Positions 1-10,462 of a DNA stretch of 64,000 bases are shown piece after piece. The position numbers and the translations under genes were made by a program. Under the pieces are notes generated by a model. The model made no database searches and was not told the origin of the DNA. It worked only from the letters and a program-made list of their open reading frames with translations. Source of the DNA: Ctena decussata (taxonomy: Eukaryota > Mollusca > Bivalvia > Lucinida > Lucinidae); the NCBI GenBank assembly GCA_963989385.1, contig OZ022499.1:34960993-35024992 (forward strand), given 5' to 3'. Every line of letters starts with the position of its first letter. The stretch's first letter is position 1.

Positions 1-947
1 CATACTTTGACCTTTGACCCAGGTCATTTATATATCGACAATTTCAAACATCTCCTCAAGAGCCACAAGGCCAATTGTATTCAACTTTCATATATAATCT
101 AAAGGAGTTGAGGGAACAAAAACTTGTTCTATCGGTCTAGATCACATAACCAATATGGCCGCCATGCCCATGTATTGGTAAAAACCTTAAAAAAAGCCTT
201 CTTAAGAACTAATTGACCGATGGCCTTAAATCTTGGTAAGTAGCATCGGGTGCTGAAGTTCTTCCAAGAATGTTCTAATGATGACCTGTGGTTGACCTTG
301 ACCTTTTTTACGGTAAGCTCAAATAAGGGAAAATGCTAGAACATATGATTTTATGGGAAGTTTTGAAAACGTTGGCCTAAAATTGGTATATACAGTCATC
401 TTAATGAGTACATGAAGATGTTTGAATACAAGAGGTCAAGGTCATTGTTTGACCTTTGGCCCAGGTGTCTCATATTTTGACCTTTTTAAACATTTCCTGA
501 AAAGTTGCTGGGCCAATTGTAACCAAATGTCATATAGAGTCTCCAGGGGTGGAGTGAACGAAACTTTGTTCAAAGGGTCCGGGTCACATGACAAACATGG
601 CCACCATACCTATGAATAGTATAAACCTTCAATATTTTTCGTCTCCAGAGCCAATACACCTATGACCTTGAAACTTGGTAAGTTGCATGGAGTACTGCAA
701 TACTAACTATCCAGACTGTTCAAATAACGACCTTTGGTTTACTTGACAATTTTTGCGGCATGGTCAAATATGGGAAATGCTAGAACATAAGATTCCATGG
801 AAAGTTTTCAGGAGTTTTGCCTAAAATGGTATATACAGTGTATTAATGAGTACATGAAGATTTATGTTTGACCCAAGACTCATAATTTGACATTTTTAAA
901 CATAAGAAAAAGCCACTTGGCCTATTGCTGGGCCTCATGGCCCTCTT
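1..947 (+). repeat. Truncated 3' part of a tandem-repeat element related to the 455-bp family
   Basis: About two degenerate monomers, roughly 410-445 bp apart, carry the landmarks of the element copies at 20.9, 34.4 and 39.9 kb: 'aaacatctcctc', 'ggccaattg', 'cacatgac', 'atggccgccatgcccat' and 'gaccttgacc'. The stretch ends in a compact hairpin (GGGCC-TCAT-GGCCC followed by TCTTGTTT), analogous to the AGGACC-ATT-GGTCCT terminal hairpin of the better copies. It stops exactly where a LINE reverse-transcriptase relic begins, so it probably inserted into that LINE. The start lies outside the window. Small ORFs here are by-products of the repeat. Confidence 0.7.
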
Positions 948-948
948 G

Positions 949-1176
949 TTTGAAATCTATGAAGACATGGTACAAAGTCTGCTGATGTTGAAGGTCCTTT
1001 TCAGACAGGCTTCTGAGGTTGAAGAACTGCTCTGTGGTGCTTCTTCCAGATCTGAACCTAGTCTGTTCTTCAGTGATAATCTCTTCAGGTTGGGGTTAGC
1101 GCCTGTTCAAGATGATTTTCATCATCACTTTACTCGGATGACTGATGAGGCTAATGGTTCTGTAGTTCTGGCAGAG
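949..1176 (-). pseudogene. LINE reverse-transcriptase fragment (relic)
   Basis: Translating the minus strand gives one nearly continuous frame containing NYRTISLISHPSKVMMKIIL, then EEQTRFRSGRSTTEQFFNLR, then LYHVFIDFK. These are characteristic of the fingers/palm start of non-LTR retrotransposon reverse transcriptases (the usual forms are NYRPISLL..., EEQ.GFR.GRSTT.Q and F.DF.KAFD). One in-frame TAA interrupts it, and both ends are cut: the frame stops at IDFK where the tandem element at 1-947 begins. It is a dead fragment of about 75 codons. The LINE clade cannot be fixed from this length. Confidence 0.8.
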
Positions 1177-1182
1177 CAGTAA

Positions 1183-2520
1183 TTTGCCCTTTTTAGGGAG
1201 TATCATAATCAGCGACTTAGTTTATTATGCACACATGGTTATCTGAGTCTGTCCCTACAGGACACAATGGCGGCATGCGTTGAAAGTATCATTATACACC
1301 GTGGATCAAGAAACCAAATGAATTCAGAATTAGATGCGCGTCTAAGACCAGGTATTTAAATAGCGGTAGCTAACATACACAACTTCAGTCAAAGATTTTA
1401 CTTCGACTGTTGTGCAAGCATCTCTGAAGCAGGAATGTTGTGCATGTTTTATGTTGTTGTTTGTTATTTTAATAAGAAAAGCACATCTACAGACAGGATC
1501 CAACCATGCGTGCTTCTGGTGAGCACATTCACGCCGGTACCAACCTGAGCTTTGCCCCCATAACAGCAAATAAACGTCACCAGCCCATTTTGTTTTAACA
1601 ATTACAGCTATGAAAGAATATTTTAGGCTATACGCCAAGCACTTTTAGCCTTCGGCTGTTTATAAAACTTTGATGTTACGTTTTCATACTCTTAGTCCAT
1701 GGGTCGAGTGTCAAATGAGGTTCGCTCGCTCTTCAGTCAGCTGACAAAAGGAACGTGGCACCGATTATCCAAGCTGTATCACTCTCAGCCAGGAAAGCTG
1801 AGAGACTTCTGGTTTACTAAGGCCTCTTTTACGTTGATCTCCTCAGTCACACCAAGTAATTAAGCCTATAAAGTACATTTTCTATGTACAACATAAAAGG
1901 TAAAGCATAAAAAAATAAAACACGGCTGTTTCCACTGTGATCTATAATGGCGAGTTTACAATCATAAAAACTGCTCACTTAATTAAAGGGAATAATACTT
2001 CTGAAACTAGAGCTAGATTGTCATCTCGAAATCTACAGTAGAAACAGACGAAAGACCGCCACTAGTTTAACACTAAGCAAAACAACAGCTGGAATCTACA
2101 TACTCACAACTACTGCTGGAATCTCCACAGTCACATCCACTGCTGGAATAAACACCTAACTTTCGTGGATTCAAAGCCCACATCTAAAGCGGCATTTAAC
2201 GGCTAATATGGACTTACATCTGCTTCTATTGGCTCCTCTAGCTCATACTTGATGCAGCTTTTTAATAGTGTCCTCCTGTACAGGTTTTAATCTCCTGTGA
2301 TAGCTCTCTGACTGGAGATAGTGAAGTAAAACGTTTTGCTTCTGGATTCGCCGTCAATAGGGTTCCAGCTTGCTGACTCTTCAACAGTGTACGCTGACAC
2401 GGGATACTCAAACTCGGCACCTGTTTGAAACCAAGCACAATTGTGAAAAACCTCAGACAAACAATTGACCTCTTAAAACAGTGCAGCTCATATGGAGTAC
2501 AAACGTCAAAGCAACGTAAC
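1183..2520. other. Intergenic DNA, no gene recognised
   Basis: No ORF here shows a recognisable domain or splice-bounded coding stretch. The longest open frames (98 and 117 codons, minus strand) have no conserved motif, and their composition does not look coding. A loosely repeated 'actgctggaat' word occurs around 2090-2150. Confidence 0.5.
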
Positions 2521-2525
2521 CATTG

Positions 2526-3060
2526 TGACGTCGTTTTAACGTTGACCAAACGACACAAAGAAATGAAGAATGGATAACCAACCAAACTATAATTCAATAA
2601 AGATGGCACGTACAAAAATAAATATACAACATGTATACGATGACGTCAAACAATGGGGTAACATTACGAGGCAACGTCGAGTTAACATGTTGTAGACATC
2701 GCGCACTGGCGACAGAATTGGTACAATGTAACATAAATATATAAAATACATCAAATATCATAAATAATAAATATCGATGGACGATGTATCGAAAAAATTA
2801 CGTCGTCATAACGTCGATAAAATGTCAAGTTCGGAAGTCACTAGCCCAATAGACAATATACGATATGTATCACAAACTATATTACATAATAATTCTCATC
2901 AATCCTTCATGCATAATAAAGCGTTTAGTCAACTTGATGACAATGTCAAAGCGACTTCAATTCGTTGTCGATACAACGTCAGCAAACCAGTACTAGAACA
3001 TACACGCGAAACTACGTCGATATCACGCAAAATGACGTAGATGCACCGTTTACGTCGAGC
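2526..3060. other. ACGTC-rich, CpG-rich stretch with an 87-codon ORF
   Basis: The pentamer ACGTC recurs at 2528, 2643, 2674, 2800, 2811, 2976, 3014 and 3052, including a full CRE-like TGACGTCA at 2641-2648, in an otherwise AT-rich and CpG-poor background. An 87-codon plus-strand ORF (2777-3040) lies in it. It is rich in Ser, Asn, Arg and Lys with no motif I recognise. This may be a regulatory island, the end of an unidentified mobile element, or a small exon. No function is assigned. Confidence 0.35.
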
Positions 3061-4022
3061 TAACCTTACATACCAAACATATAAATAGATGTTTTTATTT
3101 TCTTCCCATATGTACATAGGGATACATTTTCAAGTAAACCTGTGCATAAGTCTGTGTGTTTTTATATTCACTAATTATGTGATAGATCACACTTTCGAAT
3201 AGCACTGGATAAGTTTAGGTACAGAGAGGATCAAACGGTATGTCATAGAATACCAATGCTGTGAAATGTAAATCATTTTATGTCAGTCTTCTCGTCTAAA
3301 GACCCTAAATCTGACTTTAATGATCCTTTGCTTAGCCTGACATACTGACCTATCAAATGTCAACAAGATAGAACAGACACAGTGTCCGATAACTGAATGG
3401 TCGACATGACTTTCTGGTGCATTTGAAAAATGAAGCCTGATTGTACATACAGTAACCACTAAGTGAAGCTTTGAACATGTGAACCATGTTCTTTTTTTTC
3501 TTCTTTATCCTATCGCATAAATTTTGCTTTCCCTCTGAAAGAAAAATGCGGACATTTGAATACTTTTTGGTTTTAGGAGCTCAGTTTTATAGCTGATTAG
3601 TATCTTACAGGCCAAACAATTTTGCTTAGACTTACGAGCTGACAAAAAAATAATTGTACTTACAGGAATATAACGTTTATATTAAGCCGATGTTATGCAA
3701 AGACGAAGCGGAATTACTTTGGAGAATGCTTCCCGCCCCTCTCTTAACAAGGGCACCTACTAGCATCGAATCAAGTGACTCAACTTACAATGTAAAATTA
3801 ATATGTGAATCACCTGTTTCTTTCTTGTTTAACTGTAGTGTGGTCAGTGTAGCTGCTGCTCTCTGTTTATATCAAAATTAAAATTACCCTAACTTCTGAC
3901 TACTCTTATTTTCCATTTTCGGCTCTAGACGGAAAAGGTCAACGGCATACCGTTAAAGTGGTTTTTAATATCTTTACTGTACTAAATTTTTTCATAATTT
4001 CTTTTAAGGTACTTCATTATGT
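3061..4022. other. Intergenic DNA, nothing recognised
   Basis: AT-rich sequence with short ORFs only, none carrying a known motif. It ends at the target-site duplication of the SINE that follows. Confidence 0.5.
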
Positions 4023-4318
4023 ACGTATATCTTCCGCCGGGCCGGGTAGCGCAATCGGTAGGGCACCTGACTCGTAAGTCAGAGGTCCTGGGTTCGAATC
4101 CCGGTCTGGCCACATACTTTCGTTTCTCCTTCCGCTGATTCAAGAAGGGCAGTTGTCAGTTACTGGCGAAAGTATGTGCACTTAGTACTGGTTAACCGCT
4201 TAGGAGGTCTAAGCCTGCCCAGGAATAGTGTGGTTAGGTTAACTGACCGTCCCGACATGACCTTAGTTGTTTACCGTGGACGTTAAGCATTAAATCAACC
4301 AACCAACGTATATCTTCC
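4023..4318 (+). mobile_element. tRNA-derived SINE with 13-bp target-site duplication
   Basis: The element body (4036-4305) is flanked by identical 13-bp direct repeats ACGTATATCTTCC (4023-4035 and 4306-4318), proof of retrotransposition-type insertion. Its head, 4040-4112, folds like a tRNA: acceptor GGCCGGG/TCTGGCC, a box-A-like TAGCGCAATCGG and a T arm with GGTTCGAATCC (box B). The anticodon region contains CTCGTAA (Thr-CGT-like), but an extra G in the 3' anticodon stem breaks the normal 5-bp stem with 7-nt loop. This is therefore a SINE promoter, not a working tRNA gene. A central domain follows, and the 3' tail ends in GTTAAGCATTAAATCAACC AACC, a tail style common in molluscan SINEs. Transcription, if any, would be by RNA polymerase III. 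Confidence 0.85.
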
Positions 4319-5511
4319 AACATTTCTAGTAGTCGAGAGGCAAGCTGGTGCTTTCATTTCATACTAATGGTGATAAGTGATTTTTTCAGAATTCAAAACA
4401 AATCTTAAGTGCATTTTTTTATGTCAAAAAGTACCAAAGCCAAAGGGAAAGTGTGATTATCACATCCTTGCCATGGCAACGGACAACAAAAATGTTTGCT
4501 TCCAGAACCTGGATCTTATTTTTGAAACAAGAAAAGTAAACTTTTTGAAGACTATACATGAGATCTAATAGTCAAATAAATTAATCTGTTTGATAATATA
4601 TGAGCTTTTATTAGCATGCATTAAAACTAAATACAAACACACAGAATGTATGTCTATGGTAACCAAAAGGAAAAGTGTCAAGCAATTTTTCTGCTGGCTA
4701 AATACGAGTAATTTCATTCTCAGTTATCTCGCAACAGCAAAGCATCTTATCGATTATCTTCAGAGCCCCAAACAATTTTACAGCTCTATTTACATACCCA
4801 TATAGGCAGATGTGTCAGTCAACTAAGCCATCAAAAGGTTTGACAAAATTCTTGACATTGCATCGAGGATGCACCGATGAACAGAAGTACGTCCTTTTTT
4901 AAAATTTACAAAATTCAGCATTTCCTCACAATTTGTGAAAAGTCTCTTTTTTAAATATCCAATTCACGTGAGTAAAACCACTTCATTACTAAAGCAAATA
5001 ACTGAAGAAACAGATTTATGCAGAAATGAACACTCTTCCTGCATGACAGTGGTCGTTTTGGGTCAAAAGTTAAAACTTACCCCGCCACTCAATGCAAATT
5101 CTTGTTAGTTTTGAAAACGGGGGTAGCCGTATTCATCTGTGCATCCTGGATACAGTGTACCAAATATTGCTTAACCTGTTAGTAGTATGATTTACGGACT
5201 TATTCGCCTATCTGTGGCTGCAATCCAAACTGTAAGATTGCCAACAGCATTGAGGACAAATGATAAAAACTAAATGGCCGGTTAGAGCTTTTGACTAGTA
5301 TATATCTGCCTGCCACAGAGAGTCTTGCGAATATGCAAATGAAATCCTTAGGTTGTGAGTTGCATGAAAAAACAAACGTTATTTCAAATACAGATTTACA
5401 TGAAAATCGTATTTTCTGTTGTTGTTTTTTGCACGTGGAAAAACAGAAACACAAACATCATTAACACCTTTCATACTGTCAAATTAATAACCAAAGGAAA
5501 ATTGGTCGCAT
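4319..5511. other. Intergenic DNA, nothing recognised
   Basis: AT-rich, with several 60-85 codon ORFs lacking known motifs, mostly on the plus strand around 4377-4805. No clear splice-bounded exon was seen. Confidence 0.45.
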
Positions 5512-7225
5512 AGCTCACCTGAGACCATTCATCCTTATCACTCAAGGGTAAGTAACCCTAAGGCGAATTATACAGTATGAAGTATACAGCTGAGTTTCAA
5601 ATTCGTTTATGCTTGTCCTAGTTGTCAGCAGGTTCGATGACGTTTCGCCAAAAATGTCGTTATGCCCGGGTCATATTCAAATATGGGCTATTTAAGCAGT
5701 TATGGGTAAAGCAAAATGTACAATATAGCCAAATTTAGAACTTATCGGACAGTTTATGCCTGTCCTTGTTATCAGGAAGTATGATCAAGTTCTAATAGAA
5801 GATTAAGTTGCTATACCCCTGGACAACATTTTCTCAATTGTACGTTTATGGGAAAAAATTTCGGTCTTTAAGAGCAAGGAACCCCTAAATGAATGTAATG
5901 ATCTGGCCAAGATTTAACCTCATCCAAATTGTATGCCTATCCTGATCATCTGCAAGTTTCATGAACTGGCGATTGAAAAAAGAGCATTCGGGTTGCCATA
6001 GCAATCTATCAAAATCTACAATTTGACAAAACATTTTCGCCAAAATTTGGCAGCGATATAGTTGGTAGAGGATTATATCAGGAATATTTCTGTAAAACGA
6101 TTATCACATTATCTGCATTTATACAGTTATAAATGCCAATTTCCACTTCCATTACACATCTTTGGCAACTCTAAATTGTCACAGCAACGAAAGAACATGG
6201 GCAAAGATAACAGGTATCACAACTCACATGTATGTAGAGGCTAATGTCAAAACATGTATGCAAATTATCAGATTTATCCCCTTTATTGCTTTTGAGAAGG
6301 ATTTTTTTTTTCTTAAAAAAAAAACTTTTTATGTTGCCATGGAAATTAATCAAATGAAATAATTTGATCGAAATTTAAATGAATTATAGAAGACTACTCA
6401 AGAAACATTTCTATAGAGTAAAATCTTAACATCTGCAGTGGGACAGCTAGAAAATGCCAAAGTTAAATTTCCCATTATAAGTCAATGGAAACTTTAAACT
6501 ATATCAACCATACTGCTGGAGCCATTGCCGTGAAACCAATACTTCTATAGATGCTAGTAGTAAGATCGTTTCTGCAAAGTTTGAGCTTCATTAGCGCGCA
6601 TATTTCTGAGGAGGAGATGACATTTGAAATATTTATTTGTATGTTTACTATTCGTTGCCTAGTCAACCAGCCAAATTGTGCAATTTGCATGGATTTCAAA
6701 TTGGTAGACGACTTTTCATGAAATTATCTGTAAAATTTTCGTCAAAATAGCAGAAGTGATAAAGCAATAAATTCTATTTTTTAACTCTTTCATTATAGGT
6801 CAATGGCAACTGCAAGGTCCCATAGCAACAAAAGTGCTGGAGCCATTATCATGAAAACATTCTTTTAATAAAGACTAGAAACATTTTTTCTATGAAATGT
6901 CAGATTTCCCGACCAAAAAGTTTTGAAGAAATGAATTTTGAATAGTTTTTTTCTTATAGTTTTCACAATTCGGTTGCACTGGCGATCTGAAATTCGCATA
7001 AATTTCATATGATTGGTAGAGGACTACTCAAGGATTATTTCTATAAAAAGGTTTGTTAAAATATCTGCAGAGACATGTCAATAAATGCAAATTTTAAAAT
7101 TCACCATTATAAGTCAATAGAAATTTAAGTAAGTTGCAACAGTAATTAAACTGCTTAAATCCATTCTATAAAGTTTGAACCTTAGCGTACCAACTAGCAA
7201 GTGTTTTTTTTTTTGTTTTTTTTTT

Positions 7226-7750
7226 TCGCCGAATGTCACAAACAACGAGTGGTGACTGTTTTACGGTACAACGCGTATTTCTGTTCAATTCTGTTCTTTC
7301 CCATAGCTCTAAGGTTTCGAATTTTTGTGTCACGGAAGTTCCTTCGGAATTGTTTCTTGGGAGAAAATGAGACAATGGCAGTTGTATTTGACATAAAAAG
7401 AATCTTCACCGACAGTAACATTCACTGGTTTAATTTTTTTTATTTGGGTAATTGTTCATTTGAATAAACTTTGTTTACTATTTTCCTTTTATCATGTTAG
7501 AATTTGTACTTTTTCTACGTTTAACTCTTTAAAATAATCCACAATGCCACTAGACTCGTATGCTTGGAGAAAACGGACAATAAATTCCTGTTCTGCCTTT
7601 ACTTCCCAAGGGAAACACGTGATTGTTTTATAAGCAAAACTGTAAAATTGCCAATAATTGAGTTTGCAAAGCGATAGATGTTAATAAACTTATTAAAAAA
7701 GCATTGTTGATCCCACCACACGAACCATGAAATAACTCGCCGTGTAAATG
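7226..7750 (+). repeat. Dispersed repeat, copy 1 (carries the 'empty site')
   Basis: This stretch aligns by eye with 20845-20925 plus 25016-25445. Shared landmarks in order are 'caaacaa(c/t)gagtg', 'ta(c/t)aacgcg', '(g/g)(t/c)ttcga(a)ttttt', 'gtgtcac(g/a)gaagttcc', 'tgtttcttggg', 'aatgagac', 'tttgaataaact' and 'aataattgagtttg'. Copy 1 is continuous at 'tcgaatttttgtgtcac' (7318-7334), exactly where copy 2 is split by the 4.1-kb tandem-repeat element. Confidence 0.7.
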
Positions 7751-7899
7751 CAAAGGTGCTGCAAATTTATCCAAACGAAAAGCACACACCTTGCAAGGCA
7801 ATATTTTTCATGTGGAATAAGACCCCGAATCTATTCATCTGCCATCCGACGGTTAATGATTGTCAAAATCTCGGTGTATTTTGACACTTACACTATTTG

Positions 7900-8560
7900 G
7901 CATCGTATGAATATTGAAACAGCTAAAGTAAACGTTTACATTTGTTTTGAAAATAGAGTTCTGCTTAAGTCGGTGCTAGGGAGCGTGGCCGGTGTTGCGC
8001 ATTTTATTAGTCGTCATAAACAAACTTAATAAACTGACGTTCAAAGGATCTTACTATTCAGAACTTATTTATCTTCACTGCAGCTAGCGTTGTGCCGTGT
8101 GGCGGCCGTAACACATCCCCCGTACATCATCGTAGTTGCGAATATATTTTCTGGTCCATTGGGTTCATTTAGACTAATTTTGAACTGGTCATGAACAGAC
8201 GCAATACAACCGACTCTGCAATTTTCGTTTCTTTGGTGCATTCCTCGCTTCCACAGATATCTAACTCTTCAGAACGTATTTGTTTATCTTCACCGCAGCT
8301 GGTGCTGTGCCGTGTGGCAACCGTAAACCGTATCCCCCTACATCGTCATAGTGCAGATTTTATTTTCTGGTTCTTTGGGGTCATTGCCTTCGTTTACAGT
8401 AGTTTTGAAAATAGAGTTCTGCTTAAGACGGTGCTAAAGGGTGTGGCCGGTGTTTAACATTTTAGTACTGGTCATGAACAGACACAATTAGACCGAGACT
8501 GCTATTTCCGTTTCTTTGGTGTATTCCTTGCTTCCTAAGGATCTTACTCTTCAGAACTTA
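7900..8560 (+). repeat. Degenerate tandem repeats of two interleaved words
   Basis: The word 'aaatagagttctgcttaag.cggtgcta' occurs near 7950 and 8407, each followed by 'g(t/g)gtggccggtgtt'. The word 'ct(a)cttcagaac.tatttgttt' with 'ccgcagct' and 'gtgccgtgtggc' occurs near 8050, 8265 and (partly) 8530. It looks like decayed local duplication with a period of roughly 220-260 bp. The overlapping ORFs are not thought to be coding. Confidence 0.5.
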
Positions 8561-8640
8561 TTTGTTTTGAAATCTTTGTCACAGCATGTCACGGTGGCGT
8601 TCTGATCTGTTCTGACGGCATTTGACAGAAATCAAGGCAG

Positions 8641-8709
8641 CTTGGGACCGAAACATTTCGTGACAGAAAATATTGGTGGTTTTCTGTCACGAAATGCTTC
8701 AGTCCCAAG
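8641..8709. repeat. Near-perfect 30-bp-arm hairpin
   Basis: The left arm (8641-8670) and right arm (8680-8709) are reverse complements with only two mismatches. They enclose a 9-nt loop (tattggtgg). The arms share the word CATTTCGTGACAGAAAA. The size resembles a short foldback element or a small-RNA precursor hairpin. No flanking duplication was noticed. Confidence 0.75.
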
Positions 8710-9282
8710 TACGGCAGTAACGCGTGTTACACACCCCTTATTGCATTTGGGGAGCTTAAACGTTACTTTTCAGGGAGATTGGGATTCTGTCTTGCAATTA
8801 TTTGTGGGAAACCTCAGATCAGGCTCTTGGTTTTCGTAGCTGGTGAGGAGGATGTGAAAAATATGACAGATGGTCATATCCATTCAAGGCCGGTTTCTTG
8901 TATTTTGTAATTCCGTCTGAAAAATAAAAAAGGGCCAACATTTGATTTGAGGTATCTAATTGTTTATTTTACCAATCAAAATAAAATGGTGATACATGTG
9001 TAATAATATTAATACCAGTTACATGGATGATAGTGTGCCCTTGATTTGTCGAGGAGAGAAACTGGAACTAAAGGATAGAAGATGCTCTGATCGGAAAAGA
9101 AGTAGAAGTAGAATTTCTGCGTTTTGCCTTCTACTACGTATCCAAGAACATGAACATATACTGGCTGTATACTCCCAAGAATACCCTGTTTATAGTTTAT
9201 TGTGTACTTTGGGTGGCTTGGTCGGGCGATGGTGCTTTGAAAAATTCACAGCCGGGGCAATCTTCTAATTTGGATTTTCTTT

Positions 9283-9372
9283 CGCTGGCCTATTATATCG
9301 CTGTTCTTTCTGCGATACCGCGCGATAAAGACTGAAATACTGTCTCAAAGAAACTTTAAACCCAAACTAACC
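9283..9372 (+). mobile_element. SINE-like 3' end fragment
   Basis: Shares 'cg(a)tataaagactgaaatactg', then 'tcaaag', then 'tttaaacccaaacta accaac' with 63214-63306. The common 3' end, with a tail in CAAC repeats, is the style of a molluscan SINE or of the LINE tail it borrows. The 5' boundary is unclear. Confidence 0.45.
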
Positions 9373-10462
9373 AACTATTGTTTACAGTGTCCTTTGTAAT
9401 GGCTACTGGTCCTCTCCACTGTTCAGTGTTTACTTTAAACTGCGACATTGATTTTGCAGAAAAAAAAACACACGTGCAAAAGCTAGTGGTATGGGTACAT
9501 GCTCTCTCAGTGGCAAATAAAATATATTTTGTAGTAGGCAAAAGACAGTAAACAAGACAAAGAAAACAGTTCACAGTAGATCTAACAGTACAGAGTTTAC
9601 AGTACATTACAAATGGTATACAGTCAGTATGTGTGTATGCTCTTAGATATGTATAAAATTTCTGTCGTAGTAAACAGTGCAAAGAAACAGTACCGTTTCA
9701 GGACGAATTACATATGGAATTACGTACATCACTGCAACAAATAAATTCCTGAAGTGGTTAGGACACCGAAACCAGGGTGTTGGGTTTAATGGCCTTTTCA
9801 GATGCTATTTAAAAATTTAAGCATGTATAGTATGTTAACTGTAAAGTATTAAGTGTTGGAGTCATAATGTTGGTTAGTTGCACATAGGAAGCCCTATTTC
9901 ACATTTTGTAACTATTCGGATGTCATGACAACCAGATAGAATGTGTTATTTGTATAAATTTCATGTGGTTGGTAGAAGACTACGCTGGGGCCATTTCTGT
10001 AAAAGTTTTCTCAAAATATCCACAGTGAGATTGCATGAAATTTCCCCAAGTTGCCATTGCAACCAAAGTTCTGAAGCAATTTGTATCAAAACGAGTATTA
10101 ATTGTTTTCCCCTGCCTGCAAATGCTATATGTGAAATCCGGCTGACTGTGTGTTGTTTCGAAGGTGATGACAATTGATAATACTGACGACGGACGGACGG
10201 AGGACGGAATTCCTGCCGATACAACAAGCTCACCTATAGTCCTCTGCTGAGGTGAGCTGAAAACAACGGCACATATTTTTCTCCGGGTGTCAAGTTTATT
10301 TAAGCGATTGTAACATCAAAGCTCACGTATTTAGTATGCAGTGCGGAAAACTTCATATCCGCCTATCGATTCCCTATATTATTCATGTCACGTAATACCA
10401 TTAAATTGTAAGACAGAACAGGAAAAGAATATATTGTTTGTGCATTCTCAGTGTGTACCGCT

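Larger units (their letters stand above)
5512..10258 (+). mobile_element. Composite short-TIR tandem-repeat element, interrupted by later insertions
   Basis: The left end is AGCTCACCTGA (5512-5522) and the right end is TGAGGTGAGCT (10248-10258), a near-perfect short terminal inverted repeat. Degenerate monomers fill 5590-7180 and reappear at about 9880-10190. They share phrases such as 'atttcat(a/g)tg(a/g)ttggtag(a/a)agactac', 'atctgcag(a/t)g' and 'gttgcca(t/c)(a/t)gcaac'. Between them, 7226-9372 is foreign: a dispersed repeat, short tandem repeats, a hairpin and a SINE-like tail. The right end carries GACGGACGGACGGAGGACGG (10185-10204), then a hairpin whose arms are AGCTCACCT/AGGTGAGCT (10228-10258). 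No transposase ORF is present, so the element is non-autonomous. That the two halves belong to one element is inference. Confidence 0.55.

Noticed and set aside
4040..4112. Functional tRNA-Thr gene
   Set aside because: The anticodon arm does not form a standard stem and loop, and the unit is embedded in a SINE with flanking target-site duplications.
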